Positions 1 to 5,852 of a DNA stretch of 8,709 bases are shown piece by piece. How positions within the stretch are numbered: the stretch's first letter is position 1; the number at the start of each line of letters is the position of its first letter. Position numbers and translations under genes: made by a program. The notes below the pieces were generated by a model. It was not told the DNA's origin. It was given only the letters and a program-made list of their open reading frames with translations, and did no database searches. This DNA comes from an uncultured Actinomycetes bacterium (GTDB lineage Bacteria; Actinomycetota; Actinomycetes; Nanopelagicales; Nanopelagicaceae): assembly GCA_903928395.1 (NCBI GenBank), contig CAIYQS010000016.1, forward strand, positions 1 to 8,709, written 5' to 3'.

Positions 1-59
1 AAGTGGAGGGATATTAATTGGGTTTAGAGTGTCTCAATGGATCTGTAAAGGGATCTCAG

Positions 60-368
60 CTAGTCACTCCAGTCGGTTTCAACCCAAACAAAAGAGTCAG
101 TTTGGAATTTACTGATTATTAAGTGCAACTTTGACCAATCATTCTCGCTATAAGCATCCAAACGTCCCATCAATTCATTGCTGCCATTGATTCCCATTTC
201 GGCGAGGAAATCTTTTATCTTGGTCTCATCGACCGTATGGGAACAGTCCGTTCCAGTTCCACCAGCAGGACTGCCTATCGAATACGCCTCCATTTTTACC
301 TGAGAGTTCTCAAGAATCAGCTTGTAGAAACCACCCTCTGCGGTATCGAATAATCTAAATTCAGTCAT
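60..368 (-). CDS. Small acidic hypothetical protein, last gene of the HD-hydrolase operon
   Basis: Unrecognised protein of 102 residues. I see no signal peptide, membrane segment or catalytic motif. It is clearly acidic (roughly twice as many Asp/Glu as Lys/Arg) and ends in a Trp-rich stretch (VWVETDWSD). The pattern reads as an N-terminal beta-rich part (FRLFDTAEGGFYKLIL), a Gly-rich turn near residues 32-38, then helices. The chosen ATG overlaps the end of the upstream HD gene by 8 bases (ATGACTGA), which suggests translational coupling. An ATG five codons farther upstream (383) would give 107 residues. Neither start has a convincing Shine-Dalgarno sequence, so coupling is the better argument. 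As the last gene of a four-gene operon it is most likely a partner or accessory of the alarmone-hydrolase-like protein, but that is inference from position only. The reading frame is sound; the function is unknown. Confidence 0.7.
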   Translation of the reverse strand: MTEFRLFDTAEGGFYKLILENSQVKMEAYSIGSPAGGTGTDCSHTVDETKIKDFLAEMGINGSNELMGRLDAYSENDWSKLHLIISKFQTDSFVWVETDWSD

Positions 369-993
369 TGGCGTTGAACCCATCGTTTTCTATGGAACTT
401 TGCATAATCTCAATTGCCGTCCGAAGGGGATTAAGTAGCCCTGCTGTCACTCCACCCTCTTCCAGTGCTTCATATACTGAGTTGTAGTACCAAAGAATCA
501 ACTCTGGGGTGGCTTGGGTGTTGAACCTTTTCCAGACCTTATTTCCAATGGATTGGATATCAGTCGCGATGGCACGGGCGTTGTGTGTCTTGTCGGCTGC
601 GTTGACAAGCAAGGTATCAAAATCACTTGATTTGAGATGTTTGATATGAGCTTCCTTTCGTTCGGGCCAGGGGGCTTTCTCCTCATAACTCGCCACAAGA
701 GAATCGCTACAACCTCTTACGATTTGAGAAACGCGTCTTCCAAACATCTGTTCAATATCTTTAAGCCGGGACTCACCGCCGCAGTCTTCGGCGATATCGT
801 GAAGCAAACCGGCTATGACTTGGTCTTCATCACCGCCGACTTCGATGATGAGAGATGCCACTCCTAGTGGATGGCAAATGTAGGGATTTACTGTAGATTT
901 TCGAGTTTGATTGCGATGTAGAGCGGTCGCATAAGCGACAGCAGATATGAATCTGTCGCTGAGTTGGACGTGGGGTGCGATGGATTTACTCAT
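361..993 (-). CDS. HD-domain hydrolase, RelA/SpoT small alarmone hydrolase (SAH/MESH1) type
   Basis: Predicted metal-dependent cytosolic phosphohydrolase of 210 residues. The hydrolase half of RelA/SpoT and the stand-alone SAH enzymes remove the 3'-pyrophosphate of (p)ppGpp, using a His, an HDxxED motif and a later Asp around Mn2+. All are visible: H41 in ICHPLG, H65-D66-x-x-E69-D70 in LLHDIAED, and D134 in NAADKTHN. The segment AVAYATALHRNQTRK (residues 18-32) matches the family's first helix, and 210 residues fits a single-domain SAH. There is no synthetase or TGS domain. The start is set by an AAGGAGG seven bases upstream of the ATG. An in-frame ATG at 1071 lacks this signal and would overlap the 59-residue gene, whose TAA shares one base with this ATG (TAATG). 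It is third in a four-gene operon. The HD fold is very likely; the actual substrate ((p)ppGpp, other alarmones, another nucleotide) is inferred. Confidence 0.88.
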   Translation of the reverse strand: MSKSIAPHVQLSDRFISAVAYATALHRNQTRKSTVNPYICHPLGVASLIIEVGGDEDQVIAGLLHDIAEDCGGESRLKDIEQMFGRRVSQIVRGCSDSLVASYEEKAPWPERKEAHIKHLKSSDFDTLLVNAADKTHNARAIATDIQSIGNKVWKRFNTQATPELILWYYNSVYEALEEGGVTAGLLNPLRTAIEIMQSSIENDGFNAND

Positions 994-1172
994 TAGGCCT
1001 CCTTCGAATTTTGATCCGATGCATTTGGAATTGGATCTTGGAAAAGTTGGCGAGCAAAATGCTCCGCCCATTCATCTATTTGCTTGGACGTCATGGAGTC
1101 GAAATTGGAAGGCAATGTGGAATAAAACCTTTTCGGGCCTTGGTTTAGAGATGCTTCATCCTCTGTGTTCAT
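993..1172 (-). CDS. Small acidic hypothetical protein (59 aa), second gene of the operon
   Basis: Unrecognised 59-residue protein that is easy to miss by length. It begins MNTEDEASLNQG and has a likely amphipathic helix around residues 29-44 (TSKQIDEWAEHFARQL). The N-terminal third looks disordered, and the net charge is about -5. Support for translation is good. There is an AGAGG seven bases before the ATG, the ATG overlaps the preceding stop as ATGA, and the TAA shares its last base with the ATG of the HD gene. An acidic, partly disordered small protein with one helix, placed just before an enzyme, fits a regulatory or antitoxin-like partner. No homolog is recognised, so this is only a suggestion from size, charge and position. 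Confidence 0.65.
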   Translation of the reverse strand: MNTEDEASLNQGPKRFYSTLPSNFDSMTSKQIDEWAEHFARQLFQDPIPNASDQNSKEA

Positions 1173-1282
1173 TCATAATCCTCTCGCTCTTCCCGGGTGT
1201 ACCTTGCTTCCCGAGCTGCTCTTCCCAAAAGACCACCGAAACGCGATGTCGCGGTTGGTAGGAGATCGGCTAAGGGGGCCAT
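1169..1282 (-). CDS. Very small basic/charged ORF (37 aa), first gene of the operon
   Basis: Unrecognised 37-residue ORF starting MAPLADLLPTATSRFG and ending in a highly charged helix-like tail (residues 24-37, alternating Arg and Glu). A strong AGAAGGAGAT stands just before the ATG, and its TGA overlaps the next gene's ATG (ATGA). It is not hydrophobic enough to be a clear membrane peptide; residues 15-22 (FGGLLGRA) are only mildly apolar. It could be a real small protein or a leader peptide that couples translation to the rest of the operon. I prefer translation because of the Shine-Dalgarno sequence and the exact stop-start overlap, both of which are uncommon by chance together. Confidence 0.5.
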   Translation of the reverse strand: MAPLADLLPTATSRFGGLLGRAAREARYTREEREDYE

Positions 1283-1305
1283 AGATCTCCTTCTGAAGCA
1301 ATTAA

Positions 1306-1311
1306 AAGATA
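1306..1311 (-). promoter_or_regulatory. Probable extended -10 promoter element of the minus-strand operon
   Basis: On the minus strand TGTTATCTT reads as an extended -10 (TGnTAnnnT). It would start transcription about 17 bases upstream of the first Shine-Dalgarno/ATG at 1282. No good -35 hexamer is seen at 16-18 bases, which is tolerated by extended -10 promoters. Position and motif are supportive; activity is inferred. Confidence 0.35.
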
Positions 1312-1372
1312 ACACGACGGACTGACATCGAATCGGGTTTGGAATTTCTTACATATTTAAGAAGAGGTGCGC

Positions 1373-1378
1373 TAGCCT
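1373..1378 (+). promoter_or_regulatory. Probable -10 element of a leaderless transcript for the DUF2075 gene
   Basis: TAGCCT fits TANNNT and lies at -12 to -7 relative to the GTG at 1385, so RNA would begin at the start codon itself. It also contains the in-frame stop (TAG) that rules out any earlier start. The only purine-rich stretch upstream (GAAGAGG, 1361-1367) ends 17 bases before the GTG, too far for a normal ribosome binding site. No clear -35 is visible. Confidence 0.4.
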
Positions 1379-1384
1379 GAAGTC

Positions 1385-3244
1385 GTGCTCGCCTACCTCG
1401 CCACTAAGGGACAATTCCTTCGGGATGCTCCCAATATTGAAGATAAGGTAAAAGATGCGGTTTTTAAACATCTAAATCTTCGAGTGGGACCAGCGGAGTA
1501 CAACTCTTGGCGCAATTCATTGGGAAATGCCATGTTTCACATTATGAATACGGACACTATCCCCGACGATGCTGCAGTGGCCGTTGAGTATCGGTTAAAC
1601 GGGCGGAAGTTTCGAATTGATTTTATGGTGGGCGGGACCGACTCTTCAGGAAATGAATCGATCAGTATCATCGAGTTGAAGCAGTGGTCCGACATAAAGT
1701 TCTCGGATTTAACTGATCATGTAAGGACAATCGTGGGGGGTGGAGTTCGCGATGAGCAACATCCCTCATATCAGGCATGGAGTTATTTAAGTCACCTGAG
1801 TAATTTCAATGAATACGCGTATTCGAATCAAATGAACATCAATGCCTCTGCATACTTGCACAATTGCCTGAACGCGCAGATTGTTCGTGACTCTAGATAC
1901 AACGAGATAACCTCCAAAGCCCCCGTTTATATTAAAGGAGAAATTGAAGCGCTTCGTTTACATATTTCTGATGTTATTCACCATGGTGTGGAAACGGACT
2001 TATTTAGGGAGATTGATGCAGCCTTAATTCGGCCATCAAAACAACTCGCAGACGCTGTTGGAGGAATGCTCGAAGGCAAGGAGGAGTTTGTTTTATTAGA
2101 TGATCAGAAGACGGCATTGGAGCGAATAATTGAAGCCACCAATGTGGCTCAAGATGGACAGAAGCAAGTTTTGATCATAAATGGTGGACCAGGAACCGGA
2201 AAGTCGGTTATTTCAATTAATGCTTTAGCACGAATCACTTCAGATCGACTTAATGCCCGCTACGTAACGCCTAACGGCTCACCGCGCAAGGTTTACGAAT
2301 CAAAGCTCAGCGGCATTATTCCTGGAGACACTTTCAAGCACTTATTCACGGGGTCGGGATCTTTTTGGGACTCTGACGAGGATGCCTACGACGCCTTGAT
2401 CGTTGACGAGTCTCACCGCCTCACCATGAAATCAGGGTTCATGAAGAATCTTGGCGAGAATCAAATTAAAGAGATCATTAACGCGGCGCGGACAAGTGTT
2501 TTCTTTATTGATGAAGCTCAAAGGGTTACTTGGGCTGACGTCGGAGAGGTCCGCACTATCGAAGAAGCGGCTGAACTCGCTGAAGCCAATGTTCAACATC
2601 TAACCTTAGATTCTCAATTCAGATGCGGTGGATCTGATGACTTCCTTGCTTGGCTTGACGACACCCTCGGCGTAAAGCCGACCCAGGATCACTATTTTTC
2701 AACGGAGCGATTCGATTTTAGGATCTTCGATTCGGTGAAGGAACTCGAAGCCACCATTCGGGACCAGAACAAAGAAGCCAACAAGGCCAGATTGGTCGCT
2801 GGCTACTGCTGGGAGTGGGATAGTAAAAACGATCCCGAGAAGTTCGACATTATCATTCCCGATGAGAAATTCAAGATGAAGTGGAATCTGAACGCAACTA
2901 GCCAAACGTGGATAATCGAACCCAACTCAGTCAACGAGGTCGGGTGCATCCATACCTGCCAAGGGCTGGAGGTCGACTATGTGGGAGTCATCGTGGGTGA
3001 CGATCTCACTGTAGTAGACGGGGAATTGATGACCCGTGCTGAAAAGCGAGCAAAGTCAGACAAGTCTTTAAAGGGGTACAGAAAGGCGCTGAAGGAGAGC
3101 CCAATTGAAGCCGAGCTCAAGGCTGATGAGATCATCAGAAATACCTATCGGACGCTCATGACCCGAGGGATGAAAGGTTGCTACCTGTATTTCGTGGATA
3201 AGAACACTTCGCAATATTTCAAAAATTTACTTTCGACTCTCTAG
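1385..3244 (+). CDS. DUF2075 / Schlafen group-3-like helicase with N-terminal PD-(D/E)XK nuclease-like region
   Basis: Predicted single-protein nuclease-helicase of 619 residues. The N-terminal 200 residues hold a PD-(D/E)XK-like signature: D79 in FRIDF and E97-x-K99 in IIELKQW, as is usual ahead of DUF2075 domains. The SF1-like ATPase follows: Walker A GGPGTGKS (267-274), Walker B LIVDESHR (338-345), a second acidic motif FFIDEAQR (373-380), LDSQFRCGG (408-416), and the C-terminal helicase motifs HTCQGLEVDYVGV (523-535) and RTLMTRG (589-595). All core residues are present, so both activities look intact. Proteins of this architecture are frequent in defence islands. As I recall, the staphylococcal phage-defence enzyme Nhi is a DUF2075 protein of similar length. 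The GTG is the first possible start because a TAG lies four codons upstream. The gene is divergent from the HD operon. Its substrate, DNA or RNA, cannot be read from sequence. Confidence 0.9.
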   Translation: MLAYLATKGQFLRDAPNIEDKVKDAVFKHLNLRVGPAEYNSWRNSLGNAMFHIMNTDTIPDDAAVAVEYRLNGRKFRIDFMVGGTDSSGNESISIIELKQWSDIKFSDLTDHVRTIVGGGVRDEQHPSYQAWSYLSHLSNFNEYAYSNQMNINASAYLHNCLNAQIVRDSRYNEITSKAPVYIKGEIEALRLHISDVIHHGVETDLFREIDAALIRPSKQLADAVGGMLEGKEEFVLLDDQKTALERIIEATNVAQDGQKQVLIINGGPGTGKSVISINALARITSDRLNARYVTPNGSPRKVYESKLSGIIPGDTFKHLFTGSGSFWDSDEDAYDALIVDESHRLTMKSGFMKNLGENQIKEIINAARTSVFFIDEAQRVTWADVGEVRTIEEAAELAEANVQHLTLDSQFRCGGSDDFLAWLDDTLGVKPTQDHYFSTERFDFRIFDSVKELEATIRDQNKEANKARLVAGYCWEWDSKNDPEKFDIIIPDEKFKMKWNLNATSQTWIIEPNSVNEVGCIHTCQGLEVDYVGVIVGDDLTVVDGELMTRAEKRAKSDKSLKGYRKALKESPIEAELKADEIIRNTYRTLMTRGMKGCYLYFVDKNTSQYFKNLLSTL

Positions 3245-3264
3245 GTGATTTCAATTTACTTTCG
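3224..3264. repeat. Short direct repeat spanning the 3' end of the DUF2075 gene
   Basis: AATTTACTTTCG occurs at 3224-3235, inside the last codons, and again at 3253-3264, just after the stop. The start-to-start distance is 29 bases. Both copies are preceded by ATTTC; the first has three more A residues in between. It could be a small tandem duplication or chance in AT-rich sequence. Confidence 0.55.
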
Positions 3265-3276
3265 GGATAAGTATTG

Positions 3277-3291
3277 TTCATCTCTGATGAA
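3277..3291. repeat. Short perfect hairpin between the DUF2075 and 73-aa genes
   Basis: TTCATC and GATGAA pair perfectly around a three-base loop. There is no following T-run, so it is not a canonical intrinsic terminator. It lies 35 bases before the next start codon and could slow polymerase, protect a 3' end or do nothing. Confidence 0.35.
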
Positions 3292-3325
3292 TCTGTAGGA
3301 ATTACAAAATCGCGAGGTGGATAAA

Positions 3326-3547
3326 TTGGCAACACATGAAGTATTTATGACTCAACCAACTGATCAGATCATTCACTCGGATGTTAAGTTCAGTATCAAA
3401 AGAGATTGCTCAAAATTAGGTGAGCTGCACGTCAGCAAAGGTAACGTGGAGTGGTGGCCATCAGGGAATAAGAAGAATAAACTCAGGTTGACCTGGAAAC
3501 AATTTGCAGAAATTTTTGAGACGGAAGGTCGAACCATTCACGAGTAG
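3326..3547 (+). CDS. Small hypothetical protein (73 aa) between two nuclease genes
   Basis: A 73-residue protein of unknown function, starting at TTG with GAGGTGG six bases upstream. A GTG at 3317 would lie inside that Shine-Dalgarno sequence, and an ATG at 3347 has none. The body (residues 20-62) reads as two or three beta strands followed by a helix: VKFSIKRD, LGELHVSKGNVEWWPSG, then KLRLTWKQFAEIFET. The GELxVSKGxVEWWP pattern, followed by a basic KKNK and a Trp-containing strand leading into the helix, looks like a compact conserved domain of the kind seen in many unnamed bacterial proteins. The mix of basic strand residues and Trp suggests nucleic acid or protein binding, but no catalytic residues stand out. 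It follows the nuclease-helicase gene by 81 bases and may be its accessory or an independent gene. Confidence 0.75.
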   Translation: MATHEVFMTQPTDQIIHSDVKFSIKRDCSKLGELHVSKGNVEWWPSGNKKNKLRLTWKQFAEIFETEGRTIHE

Positions 3548-3583
3548 ACAATACATATTTCCACAGCCAAAGGTCATCTATTA

Positions 3584-3703
3584 GTGACAGCCTTTATGAC
3601 TTTCAAATTGACCGTATTCGCGACACGGGATCCTGCTCCCACGAATTTGGGGTCCAAGTGGAAGGATCCGATCTATATTGAAAAAAATGATTCAGGATTG
3701 TGA
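3584..3703 (+). CDS. Doubtful 39-aa ORF in the gap before the DUF262 gene
   Basis: The frame stays open from directly after the amber stop of the 73-residue gene to a TGA at 3701-3703. A GTG at 3584 has AAAGGT nine bases before it and gives 39 residues; an ATG at 3596 gives 35. The product (for example FATRDPAPTNLGSKWKDP) is soluble and not low-complexity. Its TGA overlaps the GAGGA that precedes a GTG at 3711, so it could couple to the DUF262 gene. It could equally be a decayed 3' extension of the upstream gene or chance. It is listed only because nothing else explains the gap. Confidence 0.18.
   Translation: MTAFMTFKLTVFATRDPAPTNLGSKWKDPIYIEKNDSGL
3674..3679 (+). promoter_or_regulatory. 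Probable -10 element of the DUF262-DUF1524 gene
   Basis: TATATT is a near-consensus -10 ending seven bases before the ATG at 3687. RNA would begin at, or one base before, that ATG. If so, a TTG start at 3678 is excluded because it lies inside the promoter. No -35 at a standard distance is evident; TTGGGG at 3647-3652 is 21 bases away. Confidence 0.35.
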
Positions 3704-5666
3704 GGACACCGTGAATCCCAAAAAGGCACACGTAAATTCAATTCTCAACCAGGTTGATCACTGTCTTGTGATTCCTCCATATCAGCGTCCGTATGAATGG
3801 AATCGAATACGTTGGCAAGGCTTAGTTGTGGATATTATGGAACTTGCTAAATCTGGCTTGTCGAATCAACACTTTATCGGAGTTGCTATCACTGCTTACG
3901 ACAAACCGGAGTGTAGCTTTGCAAAAGTTCCGTATCTTCACGCTCATACTGACCTTATAGATGGCCAACAACGCCTCATTACACTGCGGGTCTGGTTGCA
4001 AGCCGTTCTCGACTATGCAGCTGAATTAAGTAAAGAGAAATTTGAGAACGAACTTAGTTTTGCAAACTTGCAAGTGCAAGAATCTGATCGTTCGGACTGG
4101 GAGATAGTGCAAGCTGGGAAGTGGCGTGAGAATTATCGGAATTTCAAACCAGATCAATCTGGAATATTGCATGCCTACACGTACTTTCGATGGATCTTGT
4201 GGTTAGGTGAGAATGCACTTTCTTTAGATGAACCGGAAGCTTTACCAAAGCTAAAGAGCCCGAGCGAATTCGATTCGAATAAGATTTATGACTTCTGGAA
4301 ACTGGCTGTCCAGAAACGCCAGGAGAGCAGTGTCACTGCAAGTGATTACGATTCTAATTTGCAAGTAAAGAGATCGAAAACTCCAGATTGGAAATCATTA
4401 ATAGCCTCGACTCTTCAACAACTCTATTTGGTAGTGATCGAACGCGAAGCCAGCGACGAGGATGCTGCTGAGCTATTCAATGCATTAAATGGCAAACGAA
4501 CTGAACTTCGCGAATTTGATCACATTAGAAATTTCATATTTGCGAGCATCAAAGACCAGAGTATGCGCGACAAATTATATAGAAATACGTGGAAGTATGC
4601 CGAACAGACCGTTAGGCAAGAAAAGATTACGGTTCGGGGATCATCGGCACTTGACACCTTTGTCTATGACTATCTAATAGCAATTGGCGAAAAGAAATAT
4701 CAGAACAACATCAGCAAAGACAAAACAGCGATCCACTTCGTTAGATATTTTAATTCGAATCGAAATAAATATGATAGTTATTCACTTGCCGAACAAGAGC
4801 TAATTCCGTATTTAATCTGCTGGACGCTTGCAAAGCGTTATGGCGAATCGATTCAAGTGAATAATAAGAAATATTCTCTCCCAAAAAAATCTCAGAATTC
4901 GTTGAAATTAATAGAATGGCTTTCAAGTGGGCCAGTTACTCCATTGATCTTACATTTAATTAAACAAAATCTTTTCGGTAGAATGACGCAGATTGATTTA
5001 CAAAAGGGACTGAGCGCAATTGAAAATTTCTTGGCTCGAAAAGTACTATCAGGACAACCGCTATCTCCATTACGGACAGTAATCATGGAAATGTGCGCTC
5101 AATTAGGGGATGATTGGAAAATCCCACAACTTTTATCAGCCCTTGATGCCATTAAACCCACGGACTATGAGCTACGTCGAGCTCTTTTGGTTCGGCGGGT
5201 GAATGGGCATTATGAAGATTCCGCGGAAATGTATGTACGTCTCAGACCTCGACAGATTTTGGCTATTTTCCAAGGAATTGAAACTGAATTAAGTGGGGAA
5301 CTGACAGATTTATTAAGAGATGAATTGTCAGATGGACTCTCGGTCGATCATATTTTTCCGCAACGGCCAGACAAATGGAAAGTGGATCTAGGCAATTGGG
5401 ATGTCGATGGTGAACACATGAAGAACCGACTTCATACATTCGGTAATTTGGCAGTAGTTCCCAAGAAACTTAATAATGAAATGTCGAACAAGAAATTTGA
5501 GGATAAGAGGACAACCCTAAAAAAGCATAAATTTGTCAAGCTCAGAATCAATGACGAATGGCTCAAATCAGCAAATAAGAAGTGGACACCGGATCTCGTA
5601 GATGAACGTGCGGCGGAGCTTTTTAGGATCTTTGTGCAACATTGGCCTCAAAAATCGAAACGATAA
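3687..5666 (+). CDS. GmrSD-like DUF262-DUF1524 (ParB/Srx-like plus HNH nuclease) protein
   Basis: Predicted restriction-type nuclease of 659 residues, fusing the two halves of GmrS/GmrD-like type IV enzymes. The N-terminal DUF262 (ParB/Srx fold, NTP-driven) shows PPYQRPYEW (30-38), LIDGQQRL (90-97), and FNALNGKRTEL followed by EFD (264-278). The C-terminal DUF1524 HNH nuclease shows VDHIFPQ (553-559), LHTFGNL (582-588), and then KKLNNEMSNKKFEDKR (593-608), including the family's typical Asn and Lys positions. All expected catalytic residues are present. Such proteins cut phage DNA with modified bases, or act as effectors in phosphorothioate (SspE) and BREX (BrxU) settings. No modification enzyme is visible here, so modified phage DNA is the likeliest target. 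Possible starts are ATG 3687 (leaderless), GTG 3711 (GAGGA four bases before it; 22 residues ahead of PPYQRP, a normal family spacing) and TTG 3678. It is probably transcribed on its own. Confidence 0.92.
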   Translation: MIQDCEDTVNPKKAHVNSILNQVDHCLVIPPYQRPYEWNRIRWQGLVVDIMELAKSGLSNQHFIGVAITAYDKPECSFAKVPYLHAHTDLIDGQQRLITLRVWLQAVLDYAAELSKEKFENELSFANLQVQESDRSDWEIVQAGKWRENYRNFKPDQSGILHAYTYFRWILWLGENALSLDEPEALPKLKSPSEFDSNKIYDFWKLAVQKRQESSVTASDYDSNLQVKRSKTPDWKSLIASTLQQLYLVVIEREASDEDAAELFNALNGKRTELREFDHIRNFIFASIKDQSMRDKLYRNTWKYAEQTVRQEKITVRGSSALDTFVYDYLIAIGEKKYQNNISKDKTAIHFVRYFNSNRNKYDSYSLAEQELIPYLICWTLAKRYGESIQVNNKKYSLPKKSQNSLKLIEWLSSGPVTPLILHLIKQNLFGRMTQIDLQKGLSAIENFLARKVLSGQPLSPLRTVIMEMCAQLGDDWKIPQLLSALDAIKPTDYELRRALLVRRVNGHYEDSAEMYVRLRPRQILAIFQGIETELSGELTDLLRDELSDGLSVDHIFPQRPDKWKVDLGNWDVDGEHMKNRLHTFGNLAVVPKKLNNEMSNKKFEDKRTTLKKHKFVKLRINDEWLKSANKKWTPDLVDERAAELFRIFVQHWPQKSKR

Positions 5667-5748
5667 TTTTACTTCGACGAGCTCTGATGCCTTCGTTTGA
5701 TCCTGATTCGAGTCGAGGGCGATTGCGGTCTTGAAACGACTGGGGAAA

Positions 5749-5776
5749 TTGCGGTGTCGGTGGCTTCCTCTAGGTT
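5749..5776 (+). promoter_or_regulatory. Possible promoter upstream of the GHKL ATPase gene
   Basis: TTGCGG (5749-5754) and TAGGTT (5771-5776) are separated by 16 bases and would give a leader of roughly 70 bases. The 186-base gap after the DUF262 gene argues for a separate promoter. TAGGAT at 5802-5807 is an alternative -10. No terminator-like hairpin with a T-run is seen in the gap. Confidence 0.25.
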
Positions 5777-5852
5777 AAGAATTGGGAAGAATGCGTTTAC
5801 GTAGGATTCTCAACGAAACTCGGGTAATCCGAACCAAAAGAGGGGAATGAAT

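Noticed and set aside
1..59. Terminator or gene remnant at the left edge
   Set aside because: There is only a repeated GGATCT and weak complementarity, no T-run, and too little sequence to judge.
498..867. Open frames on both strands inside the HD gene (498-698 minus, 637-867 plus)
   Set aside because: They overlap the catalytic core of a recognised HD protein in other frames.
994..1071. N-terminal 26-codon extension of the HD gene from ATG 1071
   Set aside because: It has no ribosome binding site and a Cys/Ser-rich unlikely sequence, and it overlaps a better supported small gene. ATG 993 has AAGGAGG.
947..1261. Plus-strand 104-codon open frame opposite the HD operon
   Set aside because: It lies antisense to the HD gene and the two small genes, has a Trp/Ser/Cys-rich unlikely composition, and lacks a Shine-Dalgarno sequence. 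The minus-strand genes have Shine-Dalgarno sequences and stop-start overlaps.
2699..2905. Minus-strand 68-codon frame inside the DUF2075 gene
   Set aside because: Antisense shadow within a well supported helicase coding region.
3627..3640. GGGA/TCCC hairpin in the gap before the DUF262 gene as a terminator
   Set aside because: The stem is only four base pairs and no T-run follows.
4489..5086. Frames of 62 (plus) and 64 (minus) codons inside the DUF262-DUF1524 gene
   Set aside because: Shadows of an intact 659-residue protein with conserved motifs on either side.
5667..5852. Small gene or terminator in the gap before the ATPase gene
   Set aside because: Only frames of about 15 codons without ribosome binding sites and no stable hairpin with a T-run were seen; a promoter is the only weak signal.
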